Made by a program: the position numbers and the translations under genes. Positions 10,460 through 21,465 of a stretch of 64,000 nucleotides of DNA are shown here, one piece after another. A model generated the notes under the pieces. It did not search any database. It saw nothing but the letters and a program-made list of their open reading frames with translations, and was not told the DNA's origin. Source of the DNA: Candidula unifasciata. Taxonomy: Eukaryota; Mollusca; Gastropoda; Stylommatophora; Geomitridae. The stretch covers positions 15,001 through 79,000 of the forward strand of contig CAJHNH020004724.1 in assembly GCA_905116865.2 (NCBI GenBank), written 5' to 3'. Numbering within the stretch: position 1 is the first letter of the stretch; the number at the start of each line of letters is the position of its first letter.

Positions 10460-11015
10460 TTTCTTTTTATTCTCCTTCTCCTCACCTTCTTCTATTTCTT
10501 CATCTTCTTCTCCTTCTTCTTCTTCTTTTTCTCCTCCTCCTCCTCTTCTTCTTCTGTTTCTTCTTCTTCTTTTTCTTTTTCTTCTTCTTCTTCTTCTTTT
10601 CTTCTTCTTCTTCTTTTTCTTCTTCTTCTTCTTCTTCTTCTTCTTCTTCTTCTTCTTCTTCTTCTTCTTCTTCTTCTTCTTCTTCTTCTTCTTCTTCTTC
10701 TTCTTCTTCTTCTTCTTCTTCTTCTTCTTCTTCTTCTTCTTCTTCTTCTTCTTCTTCTTCTTCTTCTTCTTCTTCTTTTTCTTCTTCTTCTTCTTCTTCT
10801 TCTTCTTCTTCTTCTTCTTCTTCTTCTTCTTCTTCTTCTTCTTCTTCTTCTTCTTCTTCTTCTTCTTCTTCTTCTTCTTCTTCTTCTTCTTCTTCTTCTT
10901 CTTCTTCTTCTTCTTCTTCTTCTTCTTCTTCTTCTTCTTCTTCTTCTTCTTCTTCATCTTCTTCTTCTTCTTCTTCTTCTTCTTCATCTTCTTCTTCTTC
11001 TTCTTCATCTTCTTC
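10460..11015. repeat. (TTC)n polypyrimidine array
   Basis: About 550 bp of almost pure TTC, with impure edges and a few CAT or TTT interruptions. Every long open frame here (poly-Ser, poly-Leu, poly-Phe, poly-Glu, poly-Lys) is a repeat artefact. A pure polypyrimidine mirror repeat can form intramolecular triplex DNA. Confidence 0.97.
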
Positions 11016-11550
11016 TCCATCATCTGCTGTGGTAGTAGTACAGCATATGGCAACGCTAAATTTTATACATGCAGAAAGCGTTAAATCTGGAACGATGAGC
11101 GCCAAAGTTTGTCTTTTTTTTTTACATGAAGGAGACTGAGTCATTTTAGACGTTAGTATTTAGTCGAGGTTACAACGGGTTATCTAAGGTCAGTGGAAAT
11201 CTCCCCGAATGTGGCTCAATGTCCCGTTTCAAAAACCACGAACAACCGTGTCAGTTCCAACAAAATCTTGAAAACATATAACAGCTATCAGATATCGAGT
11301 AGGGTCTAATAGACTAATCGAGATAGTCCGAGAAAACAAGGAAGCACTTTTTTTTAGCAGTCAGATAATATAATTTCTGGACTTTTTGACGCAGTGGTTA
11401 AGCCGCTTGTTTTCGAAATGTGAATTTTCGAGTTCAGTTTCAGACTTGTCCGTCGCTTTGTAAGGGTTTTTCGGAGATCCATTTAGGGTCGTCGCCTGAG
11501 CTAAAGAGTTTCTTTTATTTTGAGAATTTCTCAGCATTCGAACAGCCACT
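11016..11550. other. No recognised feature
   Basis: Single-copy-looking sequence between the (TTC)n and (GA)n arrays. No ORF or transposon end is supported. Confidence 0.3.
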
Positions 11551-11622
<72 letters not shown>

Positions 11623-11646
11623 AGAGAGAGAAAGAGAGAGAGAGAA

Positions 11647-11698
<52 letters not shown>
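11551..11698. repeat. (GA)n microsatellite
   Basis: GA dinucleotide array with a few AAG and AAA interruptions. Similar arrays occur at 17815-17910 and 20815-20884. Confidence 0.95.
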
Positions 11699-11701
<3 letters not shown>

Positions 11702-11825
11702 GAGAGGGTAACGTTGCCATATGGCAGAACATCAGAGACTTAGAAGTAAATGCTCTCGAATTTAAACCCATTTGTAAAGAAATCGCATCGTCAGTTCTGT
11801 TTTCAATAAACATTATGAGGTTACA

Positions 11826-11995
11826 AATAGATTGAAGAAATGAAAAGTCTAAGAGAAACCATACAAAGAACGTTGATGAGAGAGGCTAAATTTGCTAGAC
11901 TGGGTTCTATCCATGATGGCAAAACATTGCACGAGATGCGGCGGAATGCAGGAATAGACTATGAGCCAAATGTAGCGTAAAAACAGCAAAACAAG
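11826..11995 (+). pseudogene. LINE 3' tail (unassigned family M)
   Basis: One plus frame reads EEMKSLRETIQRTLMREAKF, ARLGSIHDGKTLHEMRR, NAGIDYEPNVA and a stop, and then directly enters a GAT-rich array. The composition and position resemble the last residues of a LINE ORF2 followed by a simple-repeat 3' tail. No RT motif is present, so the call rests on context. Confidence 0.4.
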
Positions 11996-12490
11996 ACGAC
12001 GACGATGATGATATGATGTTGATGATGTTGATGATGATATGATGTTGATGATGATATGATGTTGATGATGATATGATGCTGATGATGTTGACGATGATGT
12101 GATGTTGATGATGATATGATGTTGATGATGTTGATGATGATGCGATGTTGATGATGATATGATGTTGATGATGTGATGTTGATGATGTGATGTTGATGAT
12201 GTGATATCGATGATGTTGATGAAGATGTGATGTTGATGATGATATGATGTTATTGATGATGTGATGTTGATGATGATATGATGTTGATATGATGTTGATG
12301 TTGATGATGATGATATAATGTTGATTATGTTGGTGATGATGTGATGTTGATGATGATATGATGTTGATGATGATGTGATGTTGATGATGATATGATGTTG
12401 ATGATGTTGATGATGATATGATGCTGATGATAATGTTGATGATGATGTTGATGACGATGATAATGATTGATGAAGATCATGATATCGATG
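11996..12490. repeat. Degenerate GATGTT/GAT array
   Basis: About 490 bp of GATGTTGATGATGATAT-type repeats. It follows the putative LINE tail without a gap, suggesting the array grew from a retrotransposon 3' simple-repeat tail. Confidence 0.92.
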
Positions 12491-13134
12491 ATGCTAACGT
12501 ACACACTGAATCACAATGGGTTTAATAACTCCACACTCGAGTCAAAGTTGCTTTTGTTTTGTATTCACCAGAAACGACTAGTCTCTGACATTACAAAAAA
12601 AGGTATCGTGCCTTTCTTTAACAAATCTAACCTCCGTAAAACCTATTTCCGGTAGGCTAGCAATATCTAAACCACGTTTGTTGATTTAGGTTTCAATAAC
12701 AGTATGTTTTCCGGCATCACTGTTATTTATAAATTTTTTTTTTCTTCTGTTAAGATCAACGGAAAACCCCGAAGACGCCGAAGATTGAACTAACATACAA
12801 AAAATATTTTAAAATCAACTTTCAGTTTGGCTGGTAAAAACAAACCGTTTGCCGTAGCGACACCATTCATTGCTTTCATCATTTAGGAGCCTTTTTTCTC
12901 ACTACACACCAACCTACAGGTGCATTTGTTCAGTGAACCACGAACAAATAAACATGGTCACTGTCATTGACTGTCTCGCTAACTGTGAACTTCGTGGTGT
13001 GATTTGTTTTACACAAGCGGCATGTCAAAACGATCATCTTTGACGTTTATTCTTCGCTACTGGGAATATAAAAATGCACTTCTCGAAAGAGCAGTAGATG
13101 GGAATCATACATTGATTCACTTCGTGAATGTAGA
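12491..13134. other. No recognised feature
   Basis: No tandem repeat, transposon end or supported ORF seen; the 62-codon frame at 12467-12655 begins inside the preceding array. Confidence 0.3.
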
Positions 13135-13252
13135 GTAGAGACAAAAATGTTAGTTGCGTATCCTTTACAGGACGTTGCAGAACCAACCCCATCAGCCCCT
13201 GGCTGTTGTGTGGTTTCACTCGGCAAATTTACTTCCAGTAGTTGTAGAGACA
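13135..13252 (-). mobile_element. SINE family B, central fragment
   Basis: On the minus strand, AAATTTGCC, AAACCACACAACAGCC, GGTTGGTTCTGCAACGTC and AAAGGATACGCAACTAAC match 32810-32895 in the full family B copy almost base for base. The head and tail are absent. Confidence 0.65.
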
Positions 13253-14694
13253 AAGGACTGTGAAAAGAGTGGATGCATACTCATTCTCCAAACATGCTCT
13301 CAACAACAACAAAAAGTGTCTAGCAAACATTTTCGTCACGAAATACGAGTATGACAGTTGCAGTTTTCACTGATTGCAATGACGTTTTGTTCATGGAATT
13401 CATGACACTAAGGAACACAGTAGCGTCAGAAAAGTTAACTGTGAAACCCTGAAGAAGCTTCATAAGTCAATCCAAGCCAAAAAGGCGTGGGAATGCTCAC
13501 CAGTAACGTTATTATACTGCATGACAACCCTCGGCCCCAATGTCGATTTTATTCGTTTGCGGTTCGTAAACAATTGAACAAATGCGACTATGGGTTTGTG
13601 TTTAATGAGCTAAACAGCTACTTAATGATGCAACCAATGAACGGTGTCACAATGACTAATGTATTTTTTTTTCTAAATAGCCAATCGAAGGTTAGTTTTT
13701 GTGTTTATGGATAGCCCTAGTATTTTTCTATTTCCCAGTGTACTTGTTTTTACTTGCTCCAGCAAAACCGCGGAGTGTTTGATCCGACAAATGAACACCT
13801 TATTGGTATTGGCTGCCAAGAATGAGGAGGCGATTAGTGATCGGTGAAATGCTAAAATGTATCCCACCGTCAAAGGTAGCCGTGGTTCCGTCTTCTATAT
13901 TAGTTAGCACAAAGTAGTTTGTATTACAGAGACCATACGTTGCTTGTTTACCAGGATCCCTAATTTAGCCTGCTTTGTTAACCCCGAAGGAAAGGTAACA
14001 CCAACGCGCTTGGAACAAAGCATGCCATAGAAGCTGTTGAATCAGAAGAACAGGTGTCATCTTTATCCGCCTGTCAGATCATGCCTTTTAGATCAGCTAC
14101 CAACTAATTCTAACGGCCTGATCTCCCCTAGTCGTAACATGAAGTCTTTAGGCTGCAGTTCTTTTACCTATGATTAGACTAAAATCTTCCCCAAGGCTCT
14201 TCCCTGTTCGAGGCTTGTGAAAAACTGTGGGATGTCGAGCGTGGAAAACGTTGCTGAACATCGGCGTTAACAGATAACATGAAATATCGACTGCTATTAT
14301 GCCAAAACTCGGCCTCATGCGACCAAGCGGAGAAGCTAGCACTTCGAACTTTGAGCATTTTACTTAGTGGCACAAGGTGCAAACAGTCTGAAGGGAAAAA
14401 AGAACGATCAGAGCAAATTTAAAAGCCAAAGACAACAGCGAAACATGCAAAACTTGTCACAGGATGGAATGTCTGTGACCGATTATTGCATGTCTACTTT
14501 AACAATTCTTAGGGCAAATTATATGTACTATCTGTGATTACATCATTGAATTTCAGATCTTCAGTCAATGGCTCTGTTTTGTAGGGTGATTATTATTTTT
14601 AATTCACTATCAGCAGTATCGTAATCTCTTTTGTTGACTTTTGTCTCTATTCGTCTCTTCAAATCACCCTTTTGTTCTTCCTTGCTCTTCATCT

Positions 14695-14696
<2 letters not shown>
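13253..14696. other. Unannotated sequence
   Basis: About 1.4 kb with no repeat I could match inside the window. Several frames of 60-75 codons on both strands lack motifs and overlap one another. This is one of the longest stretches here without a recognisable element. Confidence 0.3.
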
Positions 14697-14729
<33 letters not shown>

Positions 14730-14768
14730 CTTCTTCTTCTTTTTCTTCTTCTTCTCCTCCTCCTCTTC
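14697..14768. repeat. (TTG)n-(TTC)n microsatellite
   Basis: TTG units followed by TTC and TCC units. Open frames across it are artefacts of the trinucleotide period. Confidence 0.85.
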
Positions 14769-14967
14769 CAGCATTTCATACACCAGGTTCAGTGCAGCAG
14801 ATATCACCCGCCTCCGTTCGACTCTGTGAACGGCCATCTTTTTCCAGTTGGTGAGTCCGAGTGTTTGTATGTCTGCCTGTGTATTAGATCACCATCGTCT
14901 TCTTGGTCTATAGGGGTTTACTCCTTTTCGGCTCTTTTATGAACATTAGTTTGAAGTGTGAACAACG

Positions 14968-15315
14968 GATCAACATCATGGCACTCGGGTAGTAGCCTAT
15001 AAGTGCTCCGTTTTTCTTCCAACTCAAGTCTGTCTCCAAAGAAGCTCAGAACAGTGCACATGGCTCTGTAGCACCGGCGAGGATCTTTAAATACTTTGGG
15101 TAGAGTTTTAACTCTTTATTTTGCCCGTGCGGTGCCGTTAGGCACTGCCAATAGGTATTTTACGTGCGTAACGGGCGTCCGATCGCACTACCCAGAGACC
15201 AGGGGGAATTGCTAGAAGTCCAAGTCCACGTGAAAAAATTCCAGCACTTACTGGGGATAGAACCCGGAACCTCTAGCACTCGAGGCGAACAACACGCCTC
15301 GAGACCACGCAGTGG
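14968..15315 (-). mobile_element. tRNA-derived SINE, family C, copy 2
   Basis: Near-complete minus-strand copy. The plus strand shows AACATCATGGCACTCGGG at the 3' end of the element, CACTACCCAGAGACCAGG in the body and GGGGATAGAACCCGGAACC for the B box. It ends at GCCTCGAGACCACGCAGTGG near the A box. The head resembles a type II (Leu/Ser-like) tRNA. Compare copies at 1497, 16093 and 33731. Confidence 0.75.
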
Positions 15316-15414
15316 TGGTTTCTCTGTTATCTGCCATTCTTTCTATATGTCTCAACCATAGCAATCAATTAGCCCACATATTGTCTGTATATGTCCTTAA
15401 TCTGATACAGTCTA

Positions 15415-15690
15415 TTGGTAAAGGACCCATTTTCACAACTTCAGACATATTGGGCATCAAGGGCCAGACATGTACTTTCTAGACCAAACGGCACTTTGGG
15501 ACAAGGGTGTGATGTGACATCACACTGGCCGCCTTTACTTCCCAGGACGTTTACATGGTATCTTTTTGAAGCTGTGATGACCTCGTTGTCAAGATAATTT
15601 TGAAAAAAAAGTCCAACACCATCCGGATTTTAACTTGTGACCTATGAATCTGTAGTTGAGCATCTAGCCACCACATCACGGTGGCTCCCT
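15415..15690 (-). mobile_element. SINE family A, near-complete diverged copy
   Basis: The minus strand begins with a tRNA-like head at about 15690 (GGAGCCACCGTGATGTGG, with a weak B box GTCACAAGTTAAAATCC). It continues with the family body: plus-strand blocks GGCCGCCTTTACTTCCCAG and GGTAAAGGACCC match 30918-31195. It is heavily diverged, so it is an old copy. Confidence 0.6.
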
Positions 15691-16092
15691 GTTGTATGTC
15701 AGCCCTTTTGATAATTAGCAGTAACTGTTCTTTGCTGAAAATTGAAAATAAATATACAAGAACGACAGAAAAATAAAATAAAAGGAAAACTGAGACAAAC
15801 TCAGCCCGTAATAAAATAAAGAAGATGGGTTTTACGTGTGTAAAGGACCAACAGGGCAACATAATATCTTCATAAAAGATCCAGTCTCCGCCCATGGACT
15901 ACGCAGGGAGAAACTTAACTCAGTGCACAAACTCCCCACGGGTAAATGTTAGCATGAGACAATCTAATCACTACAATATATTCTATATAATTCAAGGTTA
16001 AATGGAATACGATTGTTGAATGCCCTGTGCATTTCAATAATAAGGTCACATATCATCATTATCGACGTCATCATCATCATCATCATCATTGG

Positions 16093-16460
16093 GGAGCTTA
16101 GTAGTCTTTAGGTATGGTGTCCGCCTCGAGTGCTGGAGGTGCCGGGTTCAAGTTCCGGTGAAGACTGGGATTTTTCCAAGTTGTCTTCTAGTAATTCTCC
16201 CTGGTCTTTGGGTGGTAAGATCAGGCGCCCGTGTGTATTGTTGTAAAAAGTCCCTTGGCATTTTGAAATAGAAAAGAGTAACCTAACAGCACTGCCCGGG
16301 CAAAATTTGGACTTAGAAATCTACCTAAACTATTTCCGGATTCTCGCTGGTGCGACGGAGTTCGTGCACTGCGCTGAGATTGTAGACTCAGGCTTGAGTT
16401 AGAAGTAGAACGGTAGTATTTATGGGTTAAACCCGTGTGCCAAGATGTTGGTTGGTCGAA
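16093..16460 (+). mobile_element. tRNA-derived SINE, family C, copy 3
   Basis: Plus-strand copy with head GGGGAGCTTAGTAGTCTTT, a CGCCTCGAGTGCTGGAGG arm and B box GGGTTCAAGTTCC at 16144-16156. The body blocks CCCTGGTCTTTGGG and TTTCCGGATTCTCGCTGG match the other three copies. It is preceded by a short (CAT)n run and ends near GTGTGCCAAGATGTT, followed by an ATCATCAAC tail. Confidence 0.75.
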
Positions 16461-16734
16461 AAACATAAATATCATCAACATCATCATCATGATCAATCTA
16501 GTCGCTGTGACTTGCAAGGCAATGGCATGAGCGTCAAACCGGTCAGTGACACACTATTACGGGTAAACATTGCCTAGTACAAATAAACATGGCCAACATA
16601 TGCTGTGATTCGCAACTCTGAAATTGAACGCAAACATTGTGCCAGACAAACACAAAACTGAACCTTGACAAAACCGTGTAACAAACGACTCTTTTCTCCC
16701 TACCCTTGGGCATACTTTGTATCTAGTGCTCGTA

Positions 16735-16889
16735 TTACAGACCTGATCGACAATCGGTGGGTGATGGGGTCTAACTTTACCTGCTACCCATTTTAGGGCT
16801 GGGCTTATCTGGCAGCCTTGTTGCGGATTTGAACCCACTACCTTTGTGCCTTTACGCGAGCGACCAGATGCTACACCACGGCGGCTCCA
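16735..16889 (-). mobile_element. tRNA-derived SINE, family A-like head
   Basis: The minus strand starts GGAGCCGCCGTGGTGTAGC (A-box region near 16870) and has the B box GGGTTCAAATCC near 16830. The tail contains GGGTAGCAGGTAAAG and ATCACCCACCGATTG, related to family A but diverged. It directly abuts the LINE fragment that follows, and the minus frame of that LINE runs into it. Confidence 0.55.
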
Positions 16890-17362
16890 CGTCTGCCAAA
16901 TTTATCATCAATCAGCAAGTCCTTTACACAACGTCGCTCTCTCTCAACGACATGACTGACAGTATCCCTTTTCCTAGCCAGCTCTCCGGCCCCGTGTGCT
17001 TTCAACGCCACTGCTTCTTCAATATCCTGTATCCATCTTCGCGGTGGTCGACCCCTGCCTCGCCTTCCACAAACTGCACTTTCCATCACCGTCTTTTCAA
17101 AGCCAACATGACGCTTGATGTGGTCAAAATACTTCAGCTTTCTAGACAGGATGCTGTTCATGAGCCAGTTTTCCTTGATGTTCAACTCATTTAGAATGTC
17201 TGTGTTTTTCCTCTTCTTGATCCATGGTATTCTAAGAATTTTTCTAAAACATTTCAGTTCGAAAGCTCCAACCTTTTCCCTTAGTGACTGAGAGTCCAGG
17301 ACTCTACTATAAGTTGCCACAGGAAAAATGCATGATCTCAAGATTTTTTCTTTCACCAATTT
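16890..17362 (-). pseudogene. LINE RT C-terminal fragment, family H
   Basis: An open minus frame of about 160 codons encodes VKEKILRSCIFPVATYSRVL, GAFELKCFRKILRIPWIKKR, ILNELNIKENWLMNSILSRK and then VCGRRGRGRPPRRWIQDIEE. This is the classic segment downstream of the RT core of many metazoan non-LTR elements, ending in a basic GRGRP-RRW motif. No endonuclease or catalytic RT motif is included, so the copy is 5'-truncated. It is fairly well preserved (no internal stop), hence comparatively young. A decayed relative is at 52560-52865. Confidence 0.85.
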
Positions 17363-17639
17363 TTTTCGCGCTATGCAATAGGTTCTTCATGTTGTTTAAT
17401 CTCTACAGTGCTAACGCAAGATCTTCTGCAAAATTACGTCAGTTAAATGACGTCATATCTCAGCTGAATACTCCAGGTTGTTGACCTTGTTACTCCAATG
17501 TTCTTTAACCCTAATTAGTTTATGCTTACGTGATCCTCTTTATACAAGAATTACATAATTCAATTATTTTAATTAACCAGAGTTGTTTCAGGTCGATGTA
17601 ATATTGTAGAGTGTCATTGTCAAGTTAAGGTAGACGTTT

Positions 17640-17811
17640 TTGGTTGGACAAGTTCAGAATCCAGGCTTTGGCATGTTCCTAGTGATCTATGCCTGGGATC
17701 CAATTGATGTTCAATTCTTGCCCACAGAGATCTTGGTTCAGGATAAAATTGATGTTCAATTTATATCCAGAGGGATCTTCTGCTGGGATAATATTGATGT
17801 TAAATACATGT

Positions 17812-17906
<95 letters not shown>

Positions 17907-18075
17907 GAGAGAGAAAGTAAGAATGTGAGAGAGAATGAAAGAGAGGGGGAGAATCTTGGATTGAGATGGAACTGATGTTTAACTATGTCGAAAGCGATTT
18001 CAGGCTGGGATAGAATTAATCTTAAACATGAACCCCCGGAGATTTCAATATGGGGTAAAACATGTTAAATACAAA
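17640..18075. repeat. 45-bp minisatellite interrupted by (GA)n
   Basis: Units of about 45 bp share GATCTT, CTGGGATA and ATTGATGTT blocks. About three lie before the GA array at 17815-17910 and two and a half after it. Translated, the first three give the 15-residue repeats DPIDVQFLPTEILVQ, DKIDVQFISRGIFCW and DNIDVKYMSRE. The GA array lies at a unit boundary. No gene evidence beyond the open repeat frame. Confidence 0.7.
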
Positions 18076-18540
18076 TACCAGGACGATATAGCATGGAATT
18101 CCAGCTTGTACGGGTTATCAGAAAGCGTAAACGCTGATTACATAAAATATCGTATCTCGCAACTATATATATATCTGGCTTTTAAGACGGGTTGGGAGAA
18201 AAAAGCTTTGCAACACAGTCCCCTAGAAGATACCAATATGGTACCAGGCTGACCCTTAACACACACAGCAAAAGCAAGACACTTCAAAACTGTGATGGAT
18301 GTTGGCAGACAGGGACAGAGCGCTTATAGAAACATCCCGAAATGGTTTGAAGTCAGTTATTAGGTCAGTTCAACGAGTAAACTAAATCTCTGTATCACCC
18401 GAATATCATTGTTATTTTGCTGCGCATTTTCTTATAGTACGCCTTCTCTGGCACTGGAAATGTGTACACGCCCACAACCTTATGTACCCTCCTAATGGTT
18501 AACTGTTGTTTTCTATATTCCATATACTTTTGTTTTAAAT

Positions 18541-18917
18541 TTTCAAACAATCCACTGGCTGGGTCTGCACTGGCTGGGTCTCCACTGGCTGGGTCTGCAC
18601 TGGCTGGGTCTGCACTGGATGGGTCTCCACTGGCTGGGTCTGCACAGGCTGGGTCTGCACTGGCTGGGTCTCCACTGGCTGGGTCTGCACTGGCTGGGTC
18701 GGCACTGGCTGGGTCTGCACTGACTGGGTCTCCACTGGCTGGGTCTGCACTGGCTGGGTCTGCACTGGCTGGGTCTGCACTGGCTGGGTCTGCACTGGCT
18801 GGGTCTGCACTGGCTGTGTCTGCACTGGCTGTGTCTGCACTGGCTGGGTCTGCACTGGCTGGGTCTGCACTGGCTGGGTCTCCACTGGCTGGGTCTGCAC
18901 TGGCTGGGTCTCCACTG
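18541..18917. repeat. 15-bp minisatellite
   Basis: About 25 copies of CTGGCTGGGTCTGCA, with a CCA variant in a semi-regular order. The 15-bp period keeps all frames open (LAGSA/LAGSP on plus, ASADP on minus). The array runs into a LINE 3' end about 10 bp later. Confidence 0.93.
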
Positions 18918-18927
18918 CTTGGTGAGA

Positions 18928-19215
18928 TATTAATGTTTGATAAGGCGGATGTGGTCAGGGCCTTAAGGGAGAGCGTGTACAATTTGGAGGCGCAAATGGA
19001 TCACCACAGTCTGGTGAGAGTGATATTGCGGGGAGTGACCAGGAGATCTGGCCGATGCTCGACACTCATAAGAAAGGCAAGACAGATGTATATTCAGAAT
19101 GCTACTGGCACTATTGGTATTAGAACTCTGCGCTGACAGCTGAAGATGGGTACGGAGCGCTTATGGGAATGCTCCTAGTGTAATGATGTTGGTTGTTGAA
19201 TCAACTTAACTGAAC
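18928..19215 (+). pseudogene. 3' end of RNase H-type LINE (family R)
   Basis: The plus frame reads DKADVVRALRESVYNLEAQM, DHHSLVRVILRGVTRRSGRC, and GTIGIRTLR before a stop. It aligns with the C-terminus of the element at 8155-9440 (KVDLVSALWESVYSSEEQMD). It is 5'-truncated, and the truncation point meets the 15-bp minisatellite. Confidence 0.75.
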
Positions 19216-19309
19216 TTGAACAATCTACGTTGTGGTTTACAGTTAGGCTGTACCTTTGGGCCCAACACATACGATGACAGCAAACCCTGAATTAATCGCC
19301 ACATATTAT

Positions 19310-19597
19310 ATCCCTCACTGTCAAATCAATACTGTTTTATGGGGCGGACAAACGGAGAACAACTAAGGCAATTGATAATAAACTACAGACATTCATTAAC
19401 TGGTGCTTGCTCAGAATAGAGGGAATTAAATGGTATGATAGAATCACAAATGTAGAGCTGTGGGAGAGAACTAAGCAAGTTCCAGTGGACCAAAAGGTAA
19501 AGAAAAGACACACGGATAGGACACATATTGAGAAAACCGGAGTACAATATAAATAAATAGAATGGGCATCTGAATAAAGGAAGGCAAAAATAAAAGC
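19310..19597 (+). pseudogene. LINE RT fragment (family J), part before MITE insertion
   Basis: The plus frame encodes, with small breaks, SILFYGADKRRTTKAIDNKL, QTFINWCLLRIEGIKWYDRI and TNVELWERTKQVPVDQKVKK. This is the post-catalytic region of a non-LTR RT. The element is interrupted at 19598 by the foldback MITE and continues at 19889. Confidence 0.7.
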
Positions 19598-19888
19598 AGG
19601 CTATCCTCCGACCTTCGGGCACTAAGTATGGCGGCGCAAAATATCTTTTCGAGCCACAGTCACGTGTCAATTGCCCACTTCCGGCGACTACTGCCACCGC
19701 CGGAGTCCCCCACGCCGCTCACGCGGCATGGTTTGGGGCTAAACTAGATGGCTAGGACCCACGAGCAGCAGCTTCCTCATCTCTTGAAGCTTTGCTCATG
19801 AGTCCTAGCCATCTAGTTTAGCCCCAATCCACGCCGCGTGGATATTTTGCGGCCGCATCTTTAGTGCCCGAAGTTCGGAGGATAGCCT
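19598..19888. mobile_element. Foldback MITE inserted in LINE
   Basis: The ends are inverted repeats: AGGCTATCCTCCGACCTTCG on the left, and the right end GAAGTTCGGAGGATAGCCT is its complement with one mismatch. A second inner inverted pair (TTGGGGCTAAACTAGATGG and its complement) flanks a loop near 19775, so most of the 291 bp can fold. The left arm has about 75 bp missing from the right arm. It is flanked by AAAAG on both sides, and the host LINE resumes after it. No coding capacity; superfamily unknown. Confidence 0.85.
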
Positions 19889-20012
19889 AAAAGTACATCG
19901 AGAAAGGAGCTGGAGAATGAAGTTAGAAAGATGGAGAGAACATGGGGAGTGCTGCATGCGATAGCAAAGGATAGAACGACTTGGCGTGAGTTGGTTGAGG
20001 GATATGCTTGAT
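19889..20012 (+). pseudogene. LINE family J, part after MITE insertion
   Basis: The plus frame SRKELENEVRKMERTWGVLH then AIAKDRTTWRELVEGYA and a stop matches the usual last residues of this LINE type (short helix, then ...DR..WR..V...). It continues the fragment ending at 19597. Confidence 0.7.
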
Positions 20013-20814
20013 TGGTGGCTAGAAATGCAGAAAAGACTTTATCCCTCAAACGAGGCATTTTGACCATTTCTCTCTCCCCCCCCCCCCTCCCGAAGCAGTA
20101 TCCGAGAACCCGAGGGTGTGTATGTGTTACTCATACTGAACTCGTCGTCTCTCTCAACTAGGCCATCCCTACCTGACTAAGATATTACGCATATACTATC
20201 GTCACAGGAAATCAGAACTTACACTAGAAAGAAAATAACCTGCTCGGTGCAACAGCAGATTCAAGGTTAAGTGCAGTTGTGGAACGTGCGTTGTGTCATC
20301 TCTCTGACCCCAGATAACGGCCGGAATGACTTCAAACGTTTGAGGTCACACACGAACAATTTGTCATTGGATATTTCCCGCGCGGGACAATCCCAAGGCC
20401 ACGTTACTTCAATCACGTAACAGTTTGTTTGCAATTCTGGATTGGTGAGGAGAAGGTTGGGGGAAGGGATGAACCTGACGTCAATAGTTACGCGGCGAAT
20501 GGCAGGTTGAAAAAAGATAACGTCTGGATTGGAAAGGCAGGCTACAAATAAAAAAATAACATCTGGTTTCTTTCGCTTTTATGGCTATAATGTCTAATCA
20601 ATTATAATTTATGTTGAATGTTAGTGTTTTTTTTTTTAAAATAGCAGAGTAACAGCTAAAGTTTCTATGACGTTGACTGTGTAATTTCAAAATAAAATAA
20701 CGGAAGATTTTGAATAATACATTCAAACAGCTTTAGTTTTTCAGAGATTTGTGTCAAAGGAAAAAGCACGTTAACTCAAAAATAATAGCCTTTGAGAAAG
20801 AGATAGAGAGAAAG
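20013..20814. other. No recognised feature
   Basis: Contains a poly-C run near 20078-20088 and otherwise unmatched sequence. No ORF or transposon end is supported. Confidence 0.3.

Positions 20815-20884
<70 letters not shown>
20815..20884. repeat. (GA)n microsatellite
   Basis: Pure GA dinucleotides following a short degenerate GA-rich lead. Confidence 0.95.
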
Positions 20885-20886
<2 letters not shown>

Positions 20887-20944
20887 AATTGGAGACGGAA
20901 TATAGAAAGACAGAAACAATATTAAATAAAGAGAATAGATAAGA

Positions 20945-21085
20945 GTAGGGGACCATTTCCCACGCTTTTGGGCTTATTGGGTATACAGGGCTAGACCTAT
21001 ATTTTATTGAACAATCAACACTCAGGGGATGGTGTGGTCGGCATCACACCGATCACCTTTACTTCCCAAACATAATTTGGGATTG
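20945..21085 (-). mobile_element. SINE family A, 3' part
   Basis: The plus-strand blocks AGGGCTAGACCTATATTTTA and GATCACCTTTACTTCCCAA match the 3' body of the full copy at 30918-31195, in the same orientation. It lacks the head. Confidence 0.65.
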
Positions 21086-21294
21086 CGTCTTTGCCTCCCT
21101 ACACATTTACTATGTACTAAATTATAGAGAAGAGAAGGGCTAAGAAAAAACAATAGTTTATGTCAACTTTACTAAATTAAATACAATGAACAAACAAAGG
21201 ACGTTACGGCGATTAGCCTTCATCAGCAAAGTTAACATAGCACACACACACACACACATACATACATACATACATACAAATATACACTAACTAT

Positions 21295-21465
21295 TGGCTC
21301 ACTACACTCAGAGGAAAGGTAAGACGGACATATGAACAGATTGTGACCGGCACCATCAGTATTAAAACTCTGCGCTGGCTGCTGAAGATGAGGACGAAGC
21401 ATGAATGGGAATGCCCTGAGTGCTGTGATGTTAATTCTTGACTCAAATTAATTAACTATGAAATG
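21295..21465 (+). pseudogene. 3' end of RNase H-type LINE (family R)
   Basis: LTTLRGKVRRTYEQIVTGTI and TLRWLLKMRTKHEWECPECC are read with one small adjustment, ending CDVNS and a stop. It is almost identical in structure to 1170-1345. It follows a (CA)n/(CATA)n tract at about 21240-21280. Confidence 0.7.

Noticed and set aside
10348..11144. Poly-Ser, poly-Leu, poly-Phe, poly-Lys and poly-Glu proteins of over 200 residues
   Set aside because: All come from different frames of one TTC trinucleotide array.
16871..17359. Complete retrotransposon gene
   Set aside because: The 162-codon frame is only the C-terminal part of a LINE protein, and its last residues are read-through into an adjacent SINE.
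18395..19136. Low-complexity proteins of 195 and 224 residues (ASADP / LAGSA)
   Set aside because: Frames of the 15-bp minisatellite, read through on one side into a LINE 3' end. Open in opposite strands at once, so period-driven.
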